A stretch of 64,000 nucleotides of DNA from Paenibacillus contaminans (GTDB lineage Bacteria; Bacillota; Bacilli; Paenibacillales; NBRC-103111), in NCBI RefSeq assembly GCF_003285015.1, contig NZ_QMFB01000005.1, positions 337,560 to 401,559 of the forward strand. The letters run 5' to 3'. Position 1 is the stretch's first letter, and each line of letters begins with the position of its first letter. The position numbers were made by a program, and so were the translations under genes. Shown piece by piece: positions 34,945-43,711 of this stretch. The notes beneath the pieces are model-generated. The model saw only the letters and a program-made list of their open reading frames with translations, was not told the origin of the DNA and made no database searches.

Positions 34945-36420
34945 CTACGTACGGTGCCGCAGTTCGGCCGTAACCGCCGGACGACCTTTTGAAGCGCCTT
35001 CACCGCTCCGGGCAAAAACGAACCGGCTTCCCGGCTCCACGGAAATATACGCCGGAGGAATCGGACCGGCCGGCGCATATCCGAGAAGAGGGCTATTCCA
35101 TGATGCCGATTGCGCGGCATCGATCCCGCGCGCCCCGTCCGAGCAGCACAGCGTAAAGTCTCCCAATGCTCCCGCTTCGACGGCGCCCGTACGCGCATCG
35201 ACCATGCACAGGCCTACTGCCGCAGGCATCCCGGCCGGAAGCGCGTCGGTAAAATGGCTGCGAAGCCGCTCCAGAACATCGCCGGCGCTTCCGCCGCTGC
35301 GAACCTCCGCACGGACAAGCACAAGAAGCGCGGAAATGACCAGCGCCGCAGACATTCCGCTCCCCTGGACGCTGCCTACCACCAAAGCCGTTCTATCTTC
35401 ATCAAGGGGAATCGCATCGTACAAATCGCCCGTTGCCTCCCCGGCGTCTTGTACGGCAAACGATACGGCCAACGAAGGAAGCATCAGCTCCCGCTCCGGC
35501 AAAAGCTGACGAAGCACGCCCCCTGCTAACCGAACGTCTTTTTCCATTTGTTCATATTCGAGGTTCAGCCGCGTTTGCAGCGCATTAAACGCCGAAGCAA
35601 GCTTCCCCGTCTCGTCGCCGGCCGCGAGCGGAATACTCCGAAGCAATTCCTCGCGCGGCTTATGCAGCAATCTGCGCAATTCCCCGACGATCCCGTTCAA
35701 TTCTTTAAAAAATACGCGCGCCACCGTTACGAACAACACCGTCCCAAGCCCTGCCGCAGCCAATACAATCGTCATAAAAACGCCTATTTCAAGCGGAAGG
35801 CCTTCCGCAGACCGGTCGTATGCATACCAAATGATCCGTATCCCCGCAAACGCAACAACGCAGCAAAAGGAAACGGCCAGCGGCCGAACGAAGGTATAAA
35901 AACGCACATCAGGCATTTCCGTAGTTTGGAGTTTTCTGGCATAACGCCGGAGCAGCAGCTGCAGCAGGCAATAATGCGCTAATCCGAGCAAAAGCATAGT
36001 AGAGAGGTTAAAAAGCGTGCTTTTGCCATATTCCAGCCAAAAATCGCTTTCCGCAGCTCCCGCCGACCTGCTTCTGATAAATTGCGCCAGCTGCGAAACG
36101 GCCGTGCCGTAAGCGGCAACAATTACGAACGCCTCGGCGGGAAACCGGTTTAAGCGGTTCCATAACCCGGCCGGACTCCCCTTGCTTCCCATGGCCAACC
36201 AGCGGCGTACGGGTCCCAGACGAACATACGCATAAGCGAACAATATAATCAATAGCCCCGAATAACCGATGACGGCAGCCAGTGCGCTGATCCACGCCTC
36301 TTCGCGGGAGAATCGGGAAATGTACGCATTGGATAAAAAGGTGCCCCCGCCCCCCGCCGCAGCGATACTTATAAAAATAGTCGACAATTTTCGCAACAGC
36401 ACATAGTCCGCACGAATCAA
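34945..36420 (-). CDS. SpoIIE-type phosphatase paralogue, probably inactive
   Basis: 491 residues with the same plan as the downstream gene (N-terminal helices, HAMP-like LHKPREELLRSIPLAAGDET, phosphatase domain). The active-site motifs are damaged: GDV-x-GKG is GSVQGSG (Asp to Ser), S-A-G-H is GALGDF, Y-S-D-G is FARSGEG (Asp lost), and the D-D-R-T end is missing. Only TGDLYD keeps its Asp. It is predicted to be a pseudophosphatase, perhaps a regulator of the partner. Start is TTG at 36420 with GGGAGCATCATT upstream. Confidence 0.85.
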   Translation of the reverse strand: MIRADYVLLRKLSTIFISIAAAGGGGTFLSNAYISRFSREEAWISALAAVIGYSGLLIILFAYAYVRLGPVRRWLAMGSKGSPAGLWNRLNRFPAEAFVIVAAYGTAVSQLAQFIRSRSAGAAESDFWLEYGKSTLFNLSTMLLLGLAHYCLLQLLLRRYARKLQTTEMPDVRFYTFVRPLAVSFCCVVAFAGIRIIWYAYDRSAEGLPLEIGVFMTIVLAAAGLGTVLFVTVARVFFKELNGIVGELRRLLHKPREELLRSIPLAAGDETGKLASAFNALQTRLNLEYEQMEKDVRLAGGVLRQLLPERELMLPSLAVSFAVQDAGEATGDLYDAIPLDEDRTALVVGSVQGSGMSAALVISALLVLVRAEVRSGGSAGDVLERLRSHFTDALPAGMPAAVGLCMVDARTGAVEAGALGDFTLCCSDGARGIDAAQSASWNSPLLGYAPAGPIPPAYISVEPGSRFVFARSGEGASKGRPAVTAELRHRT

Positions 36421-36575
36421 AATGATGCTCCCTTCCGCTCGAACCTCAGCGATTAATAGGTTGCCGCGAGCGATTTTATCCGGTCATTAGTCCTTAATGC
36501 TTACTATATCAGGAAGCCGCTGAACCGAGTAGTAGGGAACCGCATGAAGTTCCGGAAACGTTCGTCCTTCGAACT

Positions 36576-36850
36576 ACTGCGGAGCACGACACGCGCGCCG
36601 TAACGCTCGATCACTCCGACGCCCGGCACGCGCCAACGCGAAAAAAGCCCGCATATTGCGGAGCTTGAAAGGCGCGTTGCGACGCTCGATAACCCCGTCT
36701 CCCCGCACACGCCAACGCGAAAAAAAGCCCCGCATACTGCGGAGCACGATACGCGCGCAGTAACGCTCGATAACCCCCGTCTCCCCGCACACGCCAACGC
36801 GAAAAAGCCCCGCATATTGCGGAGCTTGAAAGGCGCGTTGCGACGCTCGG
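36576..36850. repeat. alternating 80-bp tandem repeat, 3.4 copies
   Basis: Units begin at 36576, 36655, 36736 and 36816. Types alternate: actgcggagcacga(c/t)acgcg (1 and 3) and attgcggagcttgaaaggcg (2 and 4). All share cacgccaacgcgaaaaa(a)gcc. Units 3-4 repeat units 1-2 as a 160-bp block. The array ends against the stop of the DUF1128 gene. No gene is seen in 36421-36850. Confidence 0.9.
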
Positions 36851-37084
36851 TTACTTCGCTTCGACTTTGCGCAATCTTCCGAGCTCAAGCACGATCGCAT
36901 CCATTTCGCTGACGCTGAATGTGCTTTTGCTGTTTACATGATCGTAAATGTCCTTCAAATCTTCATACAGCTCAAAATCGAAATGATCCGGCTTGATTGC
37001 GGCACCGGTAGCCACGCGCAGCTTCGTCTTGATCGCCTCGATCATGAAGGCCGCGTTTTCGATCGTTTTTTGCGATAAATCCAT
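36851..37084 (-). CDS. DUF1128 family protein
   Basis: 77 residues: MDLSQKTIENAAFMIEAIKT, then FELYEDLKDIYDHVNSK, SVSEMDAIVLELGRLRK. Length and pattern fit DUF1128, small helical cytoplasmic proteins common in Bacillales with no known role. The ATG at 37084 matches the family start; another ATG at 37096 is possible because GGAGAGAGG is close to both. Single gene. Confidence 0.85.
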   Translation of the reverse strand: MDLSQKTIENAAFMIEAIKTKLRVATGAAIKPDHFDFELYEDLKDIYDHVNSKSTFSVSEMDAIVLELGRLRKVEAK

Positions 37085-37246
37085 TCTTCGTCTCATCCTC
37101 TCTCCATCTGTTCGCTTTCCCCATTGTACCACGTTTATGCGAAAATAACCCGCTTAGCGGCAAGCCCGTTCCACTCGGTCAAGACAAAGCCCCCCGCCGC
37201 CTAACAACCGGAAGGGAGCTTACCGGAAGTGCCGAAGAGCTTCGGG

Positions 37247-37612
37247 TCACGCCGTTTTCTTCTGGATGACAAGCTGATTTGTGTTCAGCACGAAACCGAT
37301 ATACGTTCCGAGCGCGCCGAATACGAGATGCACGATATTGTCGGAAAGCGCCAGGTGCATGAGCCCGAACAACTCCGGCACGAAAAAACCGAGGATGCCG
37401 AGCAGCAAATAGGCGATCCCGCTGATTTGCGTGTAGCGCAAAGCCCAGCCGGGCAGTACCGATGCGGCAATGCCGGTGATCCCGATCAGCAGATGAAACA
37501 CATTATGCGCCGTATGCAGGTGAAGAATGCCGAACAAATCCTGGACGAAAAAACCGATAACGCCAATTACCGTAAAAATACTTCCGATCCAGCGCGCGTA
37601 AATCCGGTCCAA
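37247..37612 (-). CDS. DUF4383 membrane protein
   Basis: 121 residues with four hydrophobic helices. RIYARWIGSIFTVIGVIGFF, LHLHTAHNVFHLLIGITGIA and DNIVHLVFGALGTYIGF are typical DUF4383 blocks, showing an internal repeat of the G-x-x-x-x-x-H-x-x-x-N-x-x-H-L motif. The start is TTG at 37612 with GGAGGCGTTTCATT before it. Function unknown. Confidence 0.88.
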   Translation of the reverse strand: MDRIYARWIGSIFTVIGVIGFFVQDLFGILHLHTAHNVFHLLIGITGIAASVLPGWALRYTQISGIAYLLLGILGFFVPELFGLMHLALSDNIVHLVFGALGTYIGFVLNTNQLVIQKKTA

Positions 37613-37748
37613 AATGAAACGCCTCCTTCGCTTGTCTTGAATCTCCGCATGTCCCGCGGTTCGATCCTAATACAAGCTTATGAGGAGGCATCGTTCAAAC
37701 ATGCTCATTCGGCTGTAAAAAAGATCATGACCGCCCGTTCATCCTACG

Positions 37749-38342
37749 TCAGGATCTCCCGATTCCTTCGCATAAATTGTTGATGTGGTCCTCCGCCATT
37801 TTCTTGACTTCGCTATAGGTTTGCCCGTAATGAATCGTATACGTGATGAATCCGTGCATCGACATGAACAAGCTCCAAGGAAGCGTATACATCTTGTGTT
37901 GAGCCTCTTTCCGGCTGCCGATAATACCGCGAACGACCGAAGCGAACAAATCGAGGCATTGCGCTTGCTCGACGCGCGAATGCTTGCGAAGCTCGGCGTC
38001 GTTGATCAAAAACATAATTTCATAATGATGCGGATTTTCGATGCCGAATTTGATAAACTCCGTCATCAGCCGCTTCAGCTGGCCGATATCGCCCACGCGG
38101 CTCCCCTTCAGCATCTCCCGCTGCTTGGCCAAAATCATGGAGAAGTCTTCCTTGACCATGGCATAAAACAGTTCCGCTTTGTCTTTAAAATGATAATACA
38201 GCGCGCCATGGCTGTACCCCATTTCCTTGGCGATGCTGCGCATCGTCAAATCCCGATAGCCATGCTTCGCGAACAGTACGGCCGCTTCCTCGAGTATTCG
38301 TTCCCTGCTGAGCTCCTGATCGACGCTTCTTCTTGGTGACAT
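37749..38342 (-). CDS. TetR/AcrR-family regulator
   Basis: 197 residues from the ATG at 38342 (AGGGGACAAGAAGC upstream; a TTG at 38363 is less likely). The helix-turn-helix is SRERILEEAAVLFAKHGYRD, MRSIAKEMGYSHGALYYHFK. The C-terminal ligand domain is not assignable to a known sensor. It lies 24 bases after the YigZ gene on the same strand, so possibly co-transcribed. Targets unknown. Confidence 0.92.
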   Translation of the reverse strand: MSPRRSVDQELSRERILEEAAVLFAKHGYRDLTMRSIAKEMGYSHGALYYHFKDKAELFYAMVKEDFSMILAKQREMLKGSRVGDIGQLKRLMTEFIKFGIENPHHYEIMFLINDAELRKHSRVEQAQCLDLFASVVRGIIGSRKEAQHKMYTLPWSLFMSMHGFITYTIHYGQTYSEVKKMAEDHINNLCEGIGRS

Positions 38343-38366
38343 GCTTCTTGTCCCCTCTCGCAAACG

Positions 38367-39008
38367 CTAGCCCGGCAGCGTCTCATGGTCGATATATCGG
38401 GCTTCGCCTTTCAAAATCGTCGCCTGTCCCTGCGTCAAATCGGTCATCCAGGCGATAAAGCGATCCGCTTCCTCTTCAAGCGGCAAACAGGCCAGCGTCA
38501 CCTTGTCGGTAAATGCCGTTTCCCCCATAAGCGTTTGACGCGATCGCAGTTCATTTTCCACTTTGCCGTGCCACGTATATTCGATGGCGACCAGCACCTC
38601 GCGGTGAAGCACCCGATACACGGGATCCGCCGCCTCGAGTCCGACTACGGCTCCATCGGTGTAAGCCCGGATGAGACCGCCCGCTCCGAGCATAATGCCG
38701 CCGAAATATCGGGTGACGACAACCGCGACATTTTTCAGGCCTTGGTGCTTGATGACTTCCAAAATCGGCTTGCCGGCCGTTCCGCTTGGCTCGCCGTCGT
38801 CCGATTGCTTCTGGCACTCGTCCCGCTGGCCGATGACGTAAGCGGAGCAGTTGTGCGTGGCGTTCCAATGCTCTTTTTTGATCGCTTCGATAAAGGCGAC
38901 CGCTTCCTCCTCGGAGGCGACAGGTTTGGCATGTCCGATAAAACGCGATTTTTTAATGACGATTTCCGCATTCCCGTAACGTTTGACCGTTTTGTAGCTC
39001 GCGAGCAT
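38367..39008 (-). CDS. YigZ/IMPACT family protein
   Basis: 213 residues. KKSRFIGHAKPVASEEEAVA, NCSAYVIGQRDECQKQSDDG, EPSGTAGKPILEVI and VVVTRYFGGIMLGAGGLIRA are the canonical blocks. The N-terminal UPF0029 (Impact) domain is followed by the DUF1949 domain. It is a conserved cytoplasmic protein thought to act in translation or nucleic-acid binding. ATG follows GAGGGGAGGGAAAGC. Confidence 0.94.
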   Translation of the reverse strand: MLASYKTVKRYGNAEIVIKKSRFIGHAKPVASEEEAVAFIEAIKKEHWNATHNCSAYVIGQRDECQKQSDDGEPSGTAGKPILEVIKHQGLKNVAVVVTRYFGGIMLGAGGLIRAYTDGAVVGLEAADPVYRVLHREVLVAIEYTWHGKVENELRSRQTLMGETAFTDKVTLACLPLEEEADRFIAWMTDLTQGQATILKGEARYIDHETLPG

Positions 39009-39171
39009 GCTTTCCCTCCCCTCGTTTACGTGAATGTATTACAGTATGTGCCGGGCACACGGCCACGAGGCTCCCACCGTCCGGTGTATCGCCCATTTCA
39101 TAGGGAAGAGCGGCACATCCTGCGACGCGCCGCCTCGTCTTACCGCTAAAGTTCCGTACGTTCCCGTACCG

Positions 39172-40527
39172 TTATTTCGTCAGCCGAGCTTCCAGCTCCG
39201 CTTTTTCTTTCTCGAAGCCCGGTTTGCCCAGCAGCGCGAACATATTTTTCTTGTACGCCTCGACGCCCGGCTGATCGAACGGGTTGACGCCGAGCAGGTA
39301 GCCGCTGATGCCGCAAGCCTTCTCGAAGAAATACACCATGTAGCCGAACGTGTAAGGCGTCATGTCCGGCAGCGTCACGATCAGATTCGGCACGCCTCCG
39401 TCCGTATGGGCGAGCATCGTGCCCTCGAACGCTTTCTTGTTGACGAAATCCATCGTCCGTCCGCTCAAGAAATTAAGTCCGTCCAGATTGTCCGCATCGG
39501 TGCCGATGACGATCTCTTCGGATATCTTGTCTACTTGAATGACCGTCTCGAACAAATTGCGGTTGCCTTCCTGGATAAACTGGCCCATCGAGTGAAGATC
39601 CGTCGAGAAATCGACTGCAGCGGGGAAAATCCCCTTATAGTCCTTGCCTTCGCTTTCGCCGTACAACTGCTTCCACCATTCCGACACAAAATGAAGCGAA
39701 GGCTCGTAATTGACCAAAATTTCCGTCGTTTTGCCCTTGCGGTACAGCGCATTGCGCACGGCCGCATACTGATAGCATTCGTTCTCGCTAAGCTCAGGGT
39801 TTGCGTAACGCTCGCGGGCGTCCGCCGCGCCTTGCATCATGTCCCCGATGTTGATGCCCGCTACTGCAATCGGCAGCAAGCCGACCGCTGTCAGCACGGA
39901 GTAACGGCCGCCCACGTCGTCCGGGATGACGAACGATTCGTAGCCTTCCGCCGTCGACAGCTGCTTCAGCGCGCCTTTGGCGCTGTCCGTCGTCGCGTAG
40001 ATGCGTTTGCGCGCCGCTTCCTTGCCGTACTTGTTCTCCAGCACCTCGCGGAAAATGCGGAATGCGATCGCAGGCTCGGTCGTCGTGCCCGACTTGGAGA
40101 TGACGTTGACCGAGAAGTCTTTCCCTTCCAGCAGCTGCAGCAGGTGCGTTACATATGTCGAGCTTATGTTGTTGCCGACAAAGTAAATTTCCGGCGTCTT
40201 GCGTTTATCCTTCGGAAGCAGGTTGTAGAACGAATGCGACAGCATTTCGATGGCCGCCCGCGCTCCCAAATAAGAACCGCCGATCCCGATGACGACAAGC
40301 GCGTCCGAATCCGCTTGAATCCGTTTAGCCGCCTGCTCGATCCGTCCGAACTCTTCTTTATCGTATGCGACGGGCAAATCCACCCAACCCAGGTAGTCCG
40401 AGCCCGCTCCCGTTTGTTCGTGAAGCTGGCCGTGCGCCGTGCGTACCGCCGCCGTCAAATAGTCGACCTCATGCTGTCCGATAAACGGCAGCGCTTTGCT
40501 GTAATCAAAGCTTAATTTGTTCCCCAT
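39172..40527 (-). CDS. pgi: glucose-6-phosphate isomerase
   Basis: 451 residues, the short bacillary form. [19 protein letters not shown] and [16 protein letters not shown] bind the phosphate. [13 protein letters not shown] and [27 protein letters not shown] carry catalytic and family-signature residues (the last stretch is the C-terminal signature). Converts glucose-6-phosphate to fructose-6-phosphate in glycolysis. Single gene; ATG follows GACGAGGGGAGC. Divergent from the PilZ-fusion dehydrogenase gene, 155 bases apart. Confidence 0.97.
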   Translation of the reverse strand: MGNKLSFDYSKALPFIGQHEVDYLTAAVRTAHGQLHEQTGAGSDYLGWVDLPVAYDKEEFGRIEQAAKRIQADSDALVVIGIGGSYLGARAAIEMLSHSFYNLLPKDKRKTPEIYFVGNNISSTYVTHLLQLLEGKDFSVNVISKSGTTTEPAIAFRIFREVLENKYGKEAARKRIYATTDSAKGALKQLSTAEGYESFVIPDDVGGRYSVLTAVGLLPIAVAGINIGDMMQGAADARERYANPELSENECYQYAAVRNALYRKGKTTEILVNYEPSLHFVSEWWKQLYGESEGKDYKGIFPAAVDFSTDLHSMGQFIQEGNRNLFETVIQVDKISEEIVIGTDADNLDGLNFLSGRTMDFVNKKAFEGTMLAHTDGGVPNLIVTLPDMTPYTFGYMVYFFEKACGISGYLLGVNPFDQPGVEAYKKNMFALLGKPGFEKEKAELEARLTK

Positions 40528-40682
40528 GCGGAAAGCTCCCCTCGTCTAACCGATATTCTCTGATTCCCATTATCCGTATGGCCTTACAGGCCATGTTATA
40601 TCAACAAGCATAATGGCTTCCCTACCGAAATGCAAGTTCCCTCGACAGGTCCGTCATGGTAAAATGATACCGAGGTGATACC

Positions 40683-41969
40683 ATGAAAACGATCGGATTT
40701 ATCGGCCTCGGAACGATGGGAAAACCGATGGCCATAAACCTGTTGAAAAACGGTTACAACGTGACCGTCTACAACCGCTCTCCGGAAAAAATGGACGAGC
40801 TGGCGCTGCTTGGAGCCGATACCTCTTCCTCTCCTGCAGATCTGGCACGTTCGGTAGAAGTCTTATTTACGAATGTGAGCAACGATCAAGCCCTGCTTGA
40901 CGTCATTTATGGCGCATCGGGCGTATTGGAAGGCACGCATCCGGGTCTGACGGTTATCGACTGCAGTACGGTCGCCCCCCAGACAAGCAGACGCATTCAT
41001 GAAGAACTGGCATCGCATATGGTCGACTTTCTCGATGCGCCCGTTACCGGAAGCAAGCCAGCGGCGGAAGCCGGCACGCTTGTCTTTATGATCGGCGGGA
41101 ACGCCGAGGTGTTCGAAGAGAATCGCGATTTGTTCGATGCCCTCGGCAGCAAAATGCTGTACATGGGGCCGTCCGGCTCCGGATCCTCCTCCAAGCTCGC
41201 GCATAATACGATGGTCGGCATCAATGCGGCGGGACTTGCCGAAGGCTTGTCGATTGCCGTCAAATCGGGACTCGACCCCGAAATGTTTTTGGAGATCGTA
41301 CTGGCAGGCAGTGCGAACAGCAAGCAAGCCGAGCTGAAGGGCAGCAAAATTATCGGACGCGACTTTTCCAATCAATTTTCGCTGCAGCTGATGCTGAAGG
41401 ATTTGCTCCTCGCCTCGCAGCTGACGCAGCAATTCCAGCTCCCCTCGCCGATGCTGAACAGCGCCGCGGCTTTGTTCCAGATGGGTCTGGCGAAAGGGCT
41501 CGGCCCGCAGGATCTATGCTCGGTCGTGCAATGCTACGAGGATTGGATGCAGGAGAAAATCGAGCCCAAGCAAGCCGACGAGCCTTCCGGCGACGACGAA
41601 TCGGCAGCCGCTCCCGACACCAAGGAACGCCGCCGCAATACGCGAATCAGCTTGAATATCAAGCTGCAGCTGTCCGTCTATCAATGGGAGCAGGAGGGCT
41701 CGTTCTCCGGCCAGAACATTGAAGGCAATCTGGTCGATTTATCCGAAAGCGGTTTGCAAATCGTCTCCCGATTCCCGCTTGCGCGCGACATGTTCATCGT
41801 CATTCACTTTCCGAAGGAAGCCGATTTGCCGCCGATTACCGGCAAAATCATCCGGATCGAATCGAAAAACAACGAATTCCGCTACGGCTGCATGATGTCC
41901 GGCCTGCCGCCGTACATCCGCATCAAGCTGGAAGATTACATTAAGCAGCATTCGAGCGAGCAAGCGTAA
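40683..41969 (+). CDS. beta-hydroxyacid dehydrogenase fused to a PilZ domain
   Basis: 428 residues. Residues 1-290 are a complete 3-hydroxyisobutyrate-type dehydrogenase: nucleotide motif GLGTMG (8-13), substrate signature DAPVTGSKPAAEAG (118-131), catalytic Lys171 with Asn175 (KLAHN) and the helical C-domain. After an acidic linker (about 291-312), residues 313-425 form a PilZ domain. It has both c-di-GMP motifs: RxxxR (Arg317, Arg321 in RRNTR) and D-x-S-x-x-G (DLSESG, 352-357). One uninterrupted frame with GAGGTGATACC before the ATG and a terminator after, so the fusion is real in this sequence. c-di-GMP control of the enzyme or its location is inference. Confidence 0.92.
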   Translation: MKTIGFIGLGTMGKPMAINLLKNGYNVTVYNRSPEKMDELALLGADTSSSPADLARSVEVLFTNVSNDQALLDVIYGASGVLEGTHPGLTVIDCSTVAPQTSRRIHEELASHMVDFLDAPVTGSKPAAEAGTLVFMIGGNAEVFEENRDLFDALGSKMLYMGPSGSGSSSKLAHNTMVGINAAGLAEGLSIAVKSGLDPEMFLEIVLAGSANSKQAELKGSKIIGRDFSNQFSLQLMLKDLLLASQLTQQFQLPSPMLNSAAALFQMGLAKGLGPQDLCSVVQCYEDWMQEKIEPKQADEPSGDDESAAAPDTKERRRNTRISLNIKLQLSVYQWEQEGSFSGQNIEGNLVDLSESGLQIVSRFPLARDMFIVIHFPKEADLPPITGKIIRIESKNNEFRYGCMMSGLPPYIRIKLEDYIKQHSSEQA

Positions 41970-42016
41970 CCCGTATACTTCTCGGTGCGGATTCGGAAAC
42001 ACCCCGCTTACGCCAA

Positions 42017-42068
42017 ACAGGACAATTCTCGGCATCCGCCTTGAAGAATTGTCCTGTGTGTTTTTTTG
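42017..42068 (+). terminator. terminator of dehydrogenase-PilZ gene
   Basis: Arms acaggacaattc and gaattgtcctgt (12 bp) then gtgtgtttttttg, 47 bases after the stop. Confidence 0.9.
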
Positions 42069-42083
42069 CTGTCGCGCCGGAAC

Positions 42084-42236
42084 ATAATAACCTTTTCCTC
42101 ACTATCAATGAGTCTAGGCTAACTGTTCTCATGGTAAAACCGCCTTTTGCGCTTACCAATGAGGAGAATCACACTAATAATGTCCTTTTCGAAAAAAGCG
42201 ACTTCGTAAGCATACGCTGGGACGCGCGTTTACCGT
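42084..42236. repeat. dispersed repeat fragments
   Basis: 42084-42109 repeats the core at 13666-13691 (ataataaNcttttcctcac). 42187-42236 carries tttcgaaaaaagcgacttcg and gggacgcgcgtttaccgt, matching pieces at 63519-63540 and 16187-16206. Holds no gene. Confidence 0.65.
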
Positions 42237-42248
42237 CGAATACAAATA

Positions 42249-42279
42249 AAGCCCTTCAAGTTAGAAACTTGAAGGGCTT
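42249..42279 (-). terminator. terminator of mini-protein 1 gene
   Basis: Perfect 13-bp stem aagcccttcaagt/acttgaagggctt, followed on the minus strand by TATTTGTATT, 13 bases after the stop. Confidence 0.85.
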
Positions 42280-42292
42280 CGGAAGGCGGCTT

Positions 42293-42457
42293 CTACTTCG
42301 CCGCTTTATATTCTTCTTCTATTTTGCCTCGTAAAATAACTGTCCCGTGCTTGGCGTTCGTCAGAGCCGGCTTCTCCGAGTGTTTCACCTTGCGAACGAT
42401 TTTAATAGGCTCTTTACTATGGTTGCCGCCAAATATTCGATCGATCAAGTTTAGCAT
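42293..42457 (-). CDS. 54-aa mini-protein 1, C-terminal HGTxxLRGK motif
   Basis: Small gene with a strong AAAGGAGG eight to nine bases before the ATG. The peptide starts MLNLIDRIFGGNHSKEPIKI and ends NAKHGTVILRGKIEEEYKAA then K; basic, no membrane segment. The start lies 15 bases after the stop of the membrane protein gene and a terminator follows, so it is the second gene of that operon. Its C-terminal HGTxxLRGK is repeated in the mini-protein at 43363-43524. Family unknown. Confidence 0.75.
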   Translation of the reverse strand: MLNLIDRIFGGNHSKEPIKIVRKVKHSEKPALTNAKHGTVILRGKIEEEYKAAK

Positions 42458-42472
42458 CCCGAATCGCCTCCT

Positions 42473-43264
42473 TTAGCTATATTTTACGACAAATTGTACC
42501 AGCTTGTCCATATGACCCAACATGGTAAACGGTTTCACGATCTGTTCCCATTCGCCGATATGCGCTTCTACATCGACGGGATCGGCTATGGCGATCAAGC
42601 AGCCCAATCCCAACGTTCCGCTATTTCTTATGAAAAGCAAGGTATCCGAATCCGTATGATCAAAATGGCTCTTAACCTCTTGCCAAATCGGATAGGTAAG
42701 CTCCGTCTCGAGAAATTTGGCTATCGCCTTCGTATCCATCCGCTCCTGGTCGATCGAACAGGCACGCCCCCAACGCCACCCCGTCAACTTGTGATTGCCT
42801 CGCGAGTTCACGACAAGCACCGCACGTACGTCCGCTCTTTGAAGCTGAAATAAATTGCATACATCGTCAATCAGGGCATCGAATAAGCCGGTTATTTTTT
42901 CGTACTTTAATTCTTTGGACGCTTGGCGGTTATTAACGGCTTCCTTAACCTCCGCAATCATTCTCTCATAATTGTTGCGGGACCGGTAAGGCACTGCCGC
43001 CGGTGTTTTCGCTTTGATCCGGTTGAAAATAAATGCAGCCGCAAACGCCAACATCGAGCCATAAATCAGAAGCAGTACCGTAAATTTAGCTCTGCCCGCA
43101 AGCGCGCCTTCCGCCTTCCACTCCGCCAAAAGCTTAAACGGCTTCGAGAGCCAGTCGTTTAATGCGAACGTCTCTTCAAGTAACGCCGGCACCATAATAA
43201 TGATAGCGGCAATAATCAGCCTGCCTATTATTGTTCCGATTAGAGCTTGTCCGAATCTCTTCAT
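42473..43264 (-). CDS. membrane-anchored protein with GAF-like cytoplasmic domain
   Basis: 263 residues, not confidently assignable. Two N-terminal helices (about 8-30 and 60-82) separated by a short loop, then a soluble domain. Patterns LFDALIDDVCNLFQLQRADV, VLVVNSRGNHKL and LLFIRNSGTLGLGCLIAIAD resemble GAF-type ligand-binding folds. A transmembrane signalling or sensor role is inference. Followed after 15 bases by mini-protein 1. Upstream, after a terminator, lies the paralogous mini-protein 2. Confidence 0.75.
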   Translation of the reverse strand: MKRFGQALIGTIIGRLIIAAIIIMVPALLEETFALNDWLSKPFKLLAEWKAEGALAGRAKFTVLLLIYGSMLAFAAAFIFNRIKAKTPAAVPYRSRNNYERMIAEVKEAVNNRQASKELKYEKITGLFDALIDDVCNLFQLQRADVRAVLVVNSRGNHKLTGWRWGRACSIDQERMDTKAIAKFLETELTYPIWQEVKSHFDHTDSDTLLFIRNSGTLGLGCLIAIADPVDVEAHIGEWEQIVKPFTMLGHMDKLVQFVVKYS

Positions 43265-43327
43265 TTTCCCGGCGTTCCTCCTTTTTACACTTTTACTATA
43301 CAGTTGTAAAGTTTTCCAAGCAACAAG

Positions 43328-43351
43328 AAAACCCCTAATCGTTTAGGGGCT
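43328..43351 (-). terminator. terminator of mini-protein 2 gene
   Basis: Stem cccctaa/ttagggg, then GGTTTTCTTG on the minus strand, 12 bases after the stop. Confidence 0.75.
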
Positions 43352-43362
43352 TCGACATGGCC

Positions 43363-43524
43363 TTATTGTTTTCCCCGCAAATAAGCGGTACCGTGGGATG
43401 CCGGCGGCAGCGGTTTATTGGCCTTCATCTCAAATTGAAAAAGCTCTTGGCGCGATGAGCTATGAATCTTCCTCCGATTGCTTATCGTGAGATGAAGGTT
43501 ACTCTTTTTCTTTTTTCCGAACAT
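43363..43524 (-). CDS. 53-aa mini-protein 2, C-terminal HGTxxLRGK motif
   Basis: ATG at 43524 is preceded by GAGGGGGAATAAAC. The peptide starts MFGKKKKSNLHLTISNRRKI and ends PPASHGTAYLRGKQ. Very basic N-terminal half, no membrane helix. It shares HGTxxLRGK with the mini-protein at 42293-42457, and both start M-hydrophobic-x-hydrophobic, suggesting distant paralogues. Own terminator downstream. Function unknown. Confidence 0.72.
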   Translation of the reverse strand: MFGKKKKSNLHLTISNRRKIHSSSRQELFQFEMKANKPLPPASHGTAYLRGKQ

Positions 43525-43711
43525 GTTTATTCCCCCTCATCTCTATCATGGTCAAACGACCTGACTTCTATAACATCTGAGAGAGTAGGCTGCAAAAGCG
43601 ATGAGAAGGCTTTATAGCCGCCGATTTGGTGCTTCGAGGTAACCGGCTGCGCCGTCAGCTTCATCCAAACCGAAACCGGAGCCGCCGCTCAAGTCGATAG
43701 ACCCATCCGAC

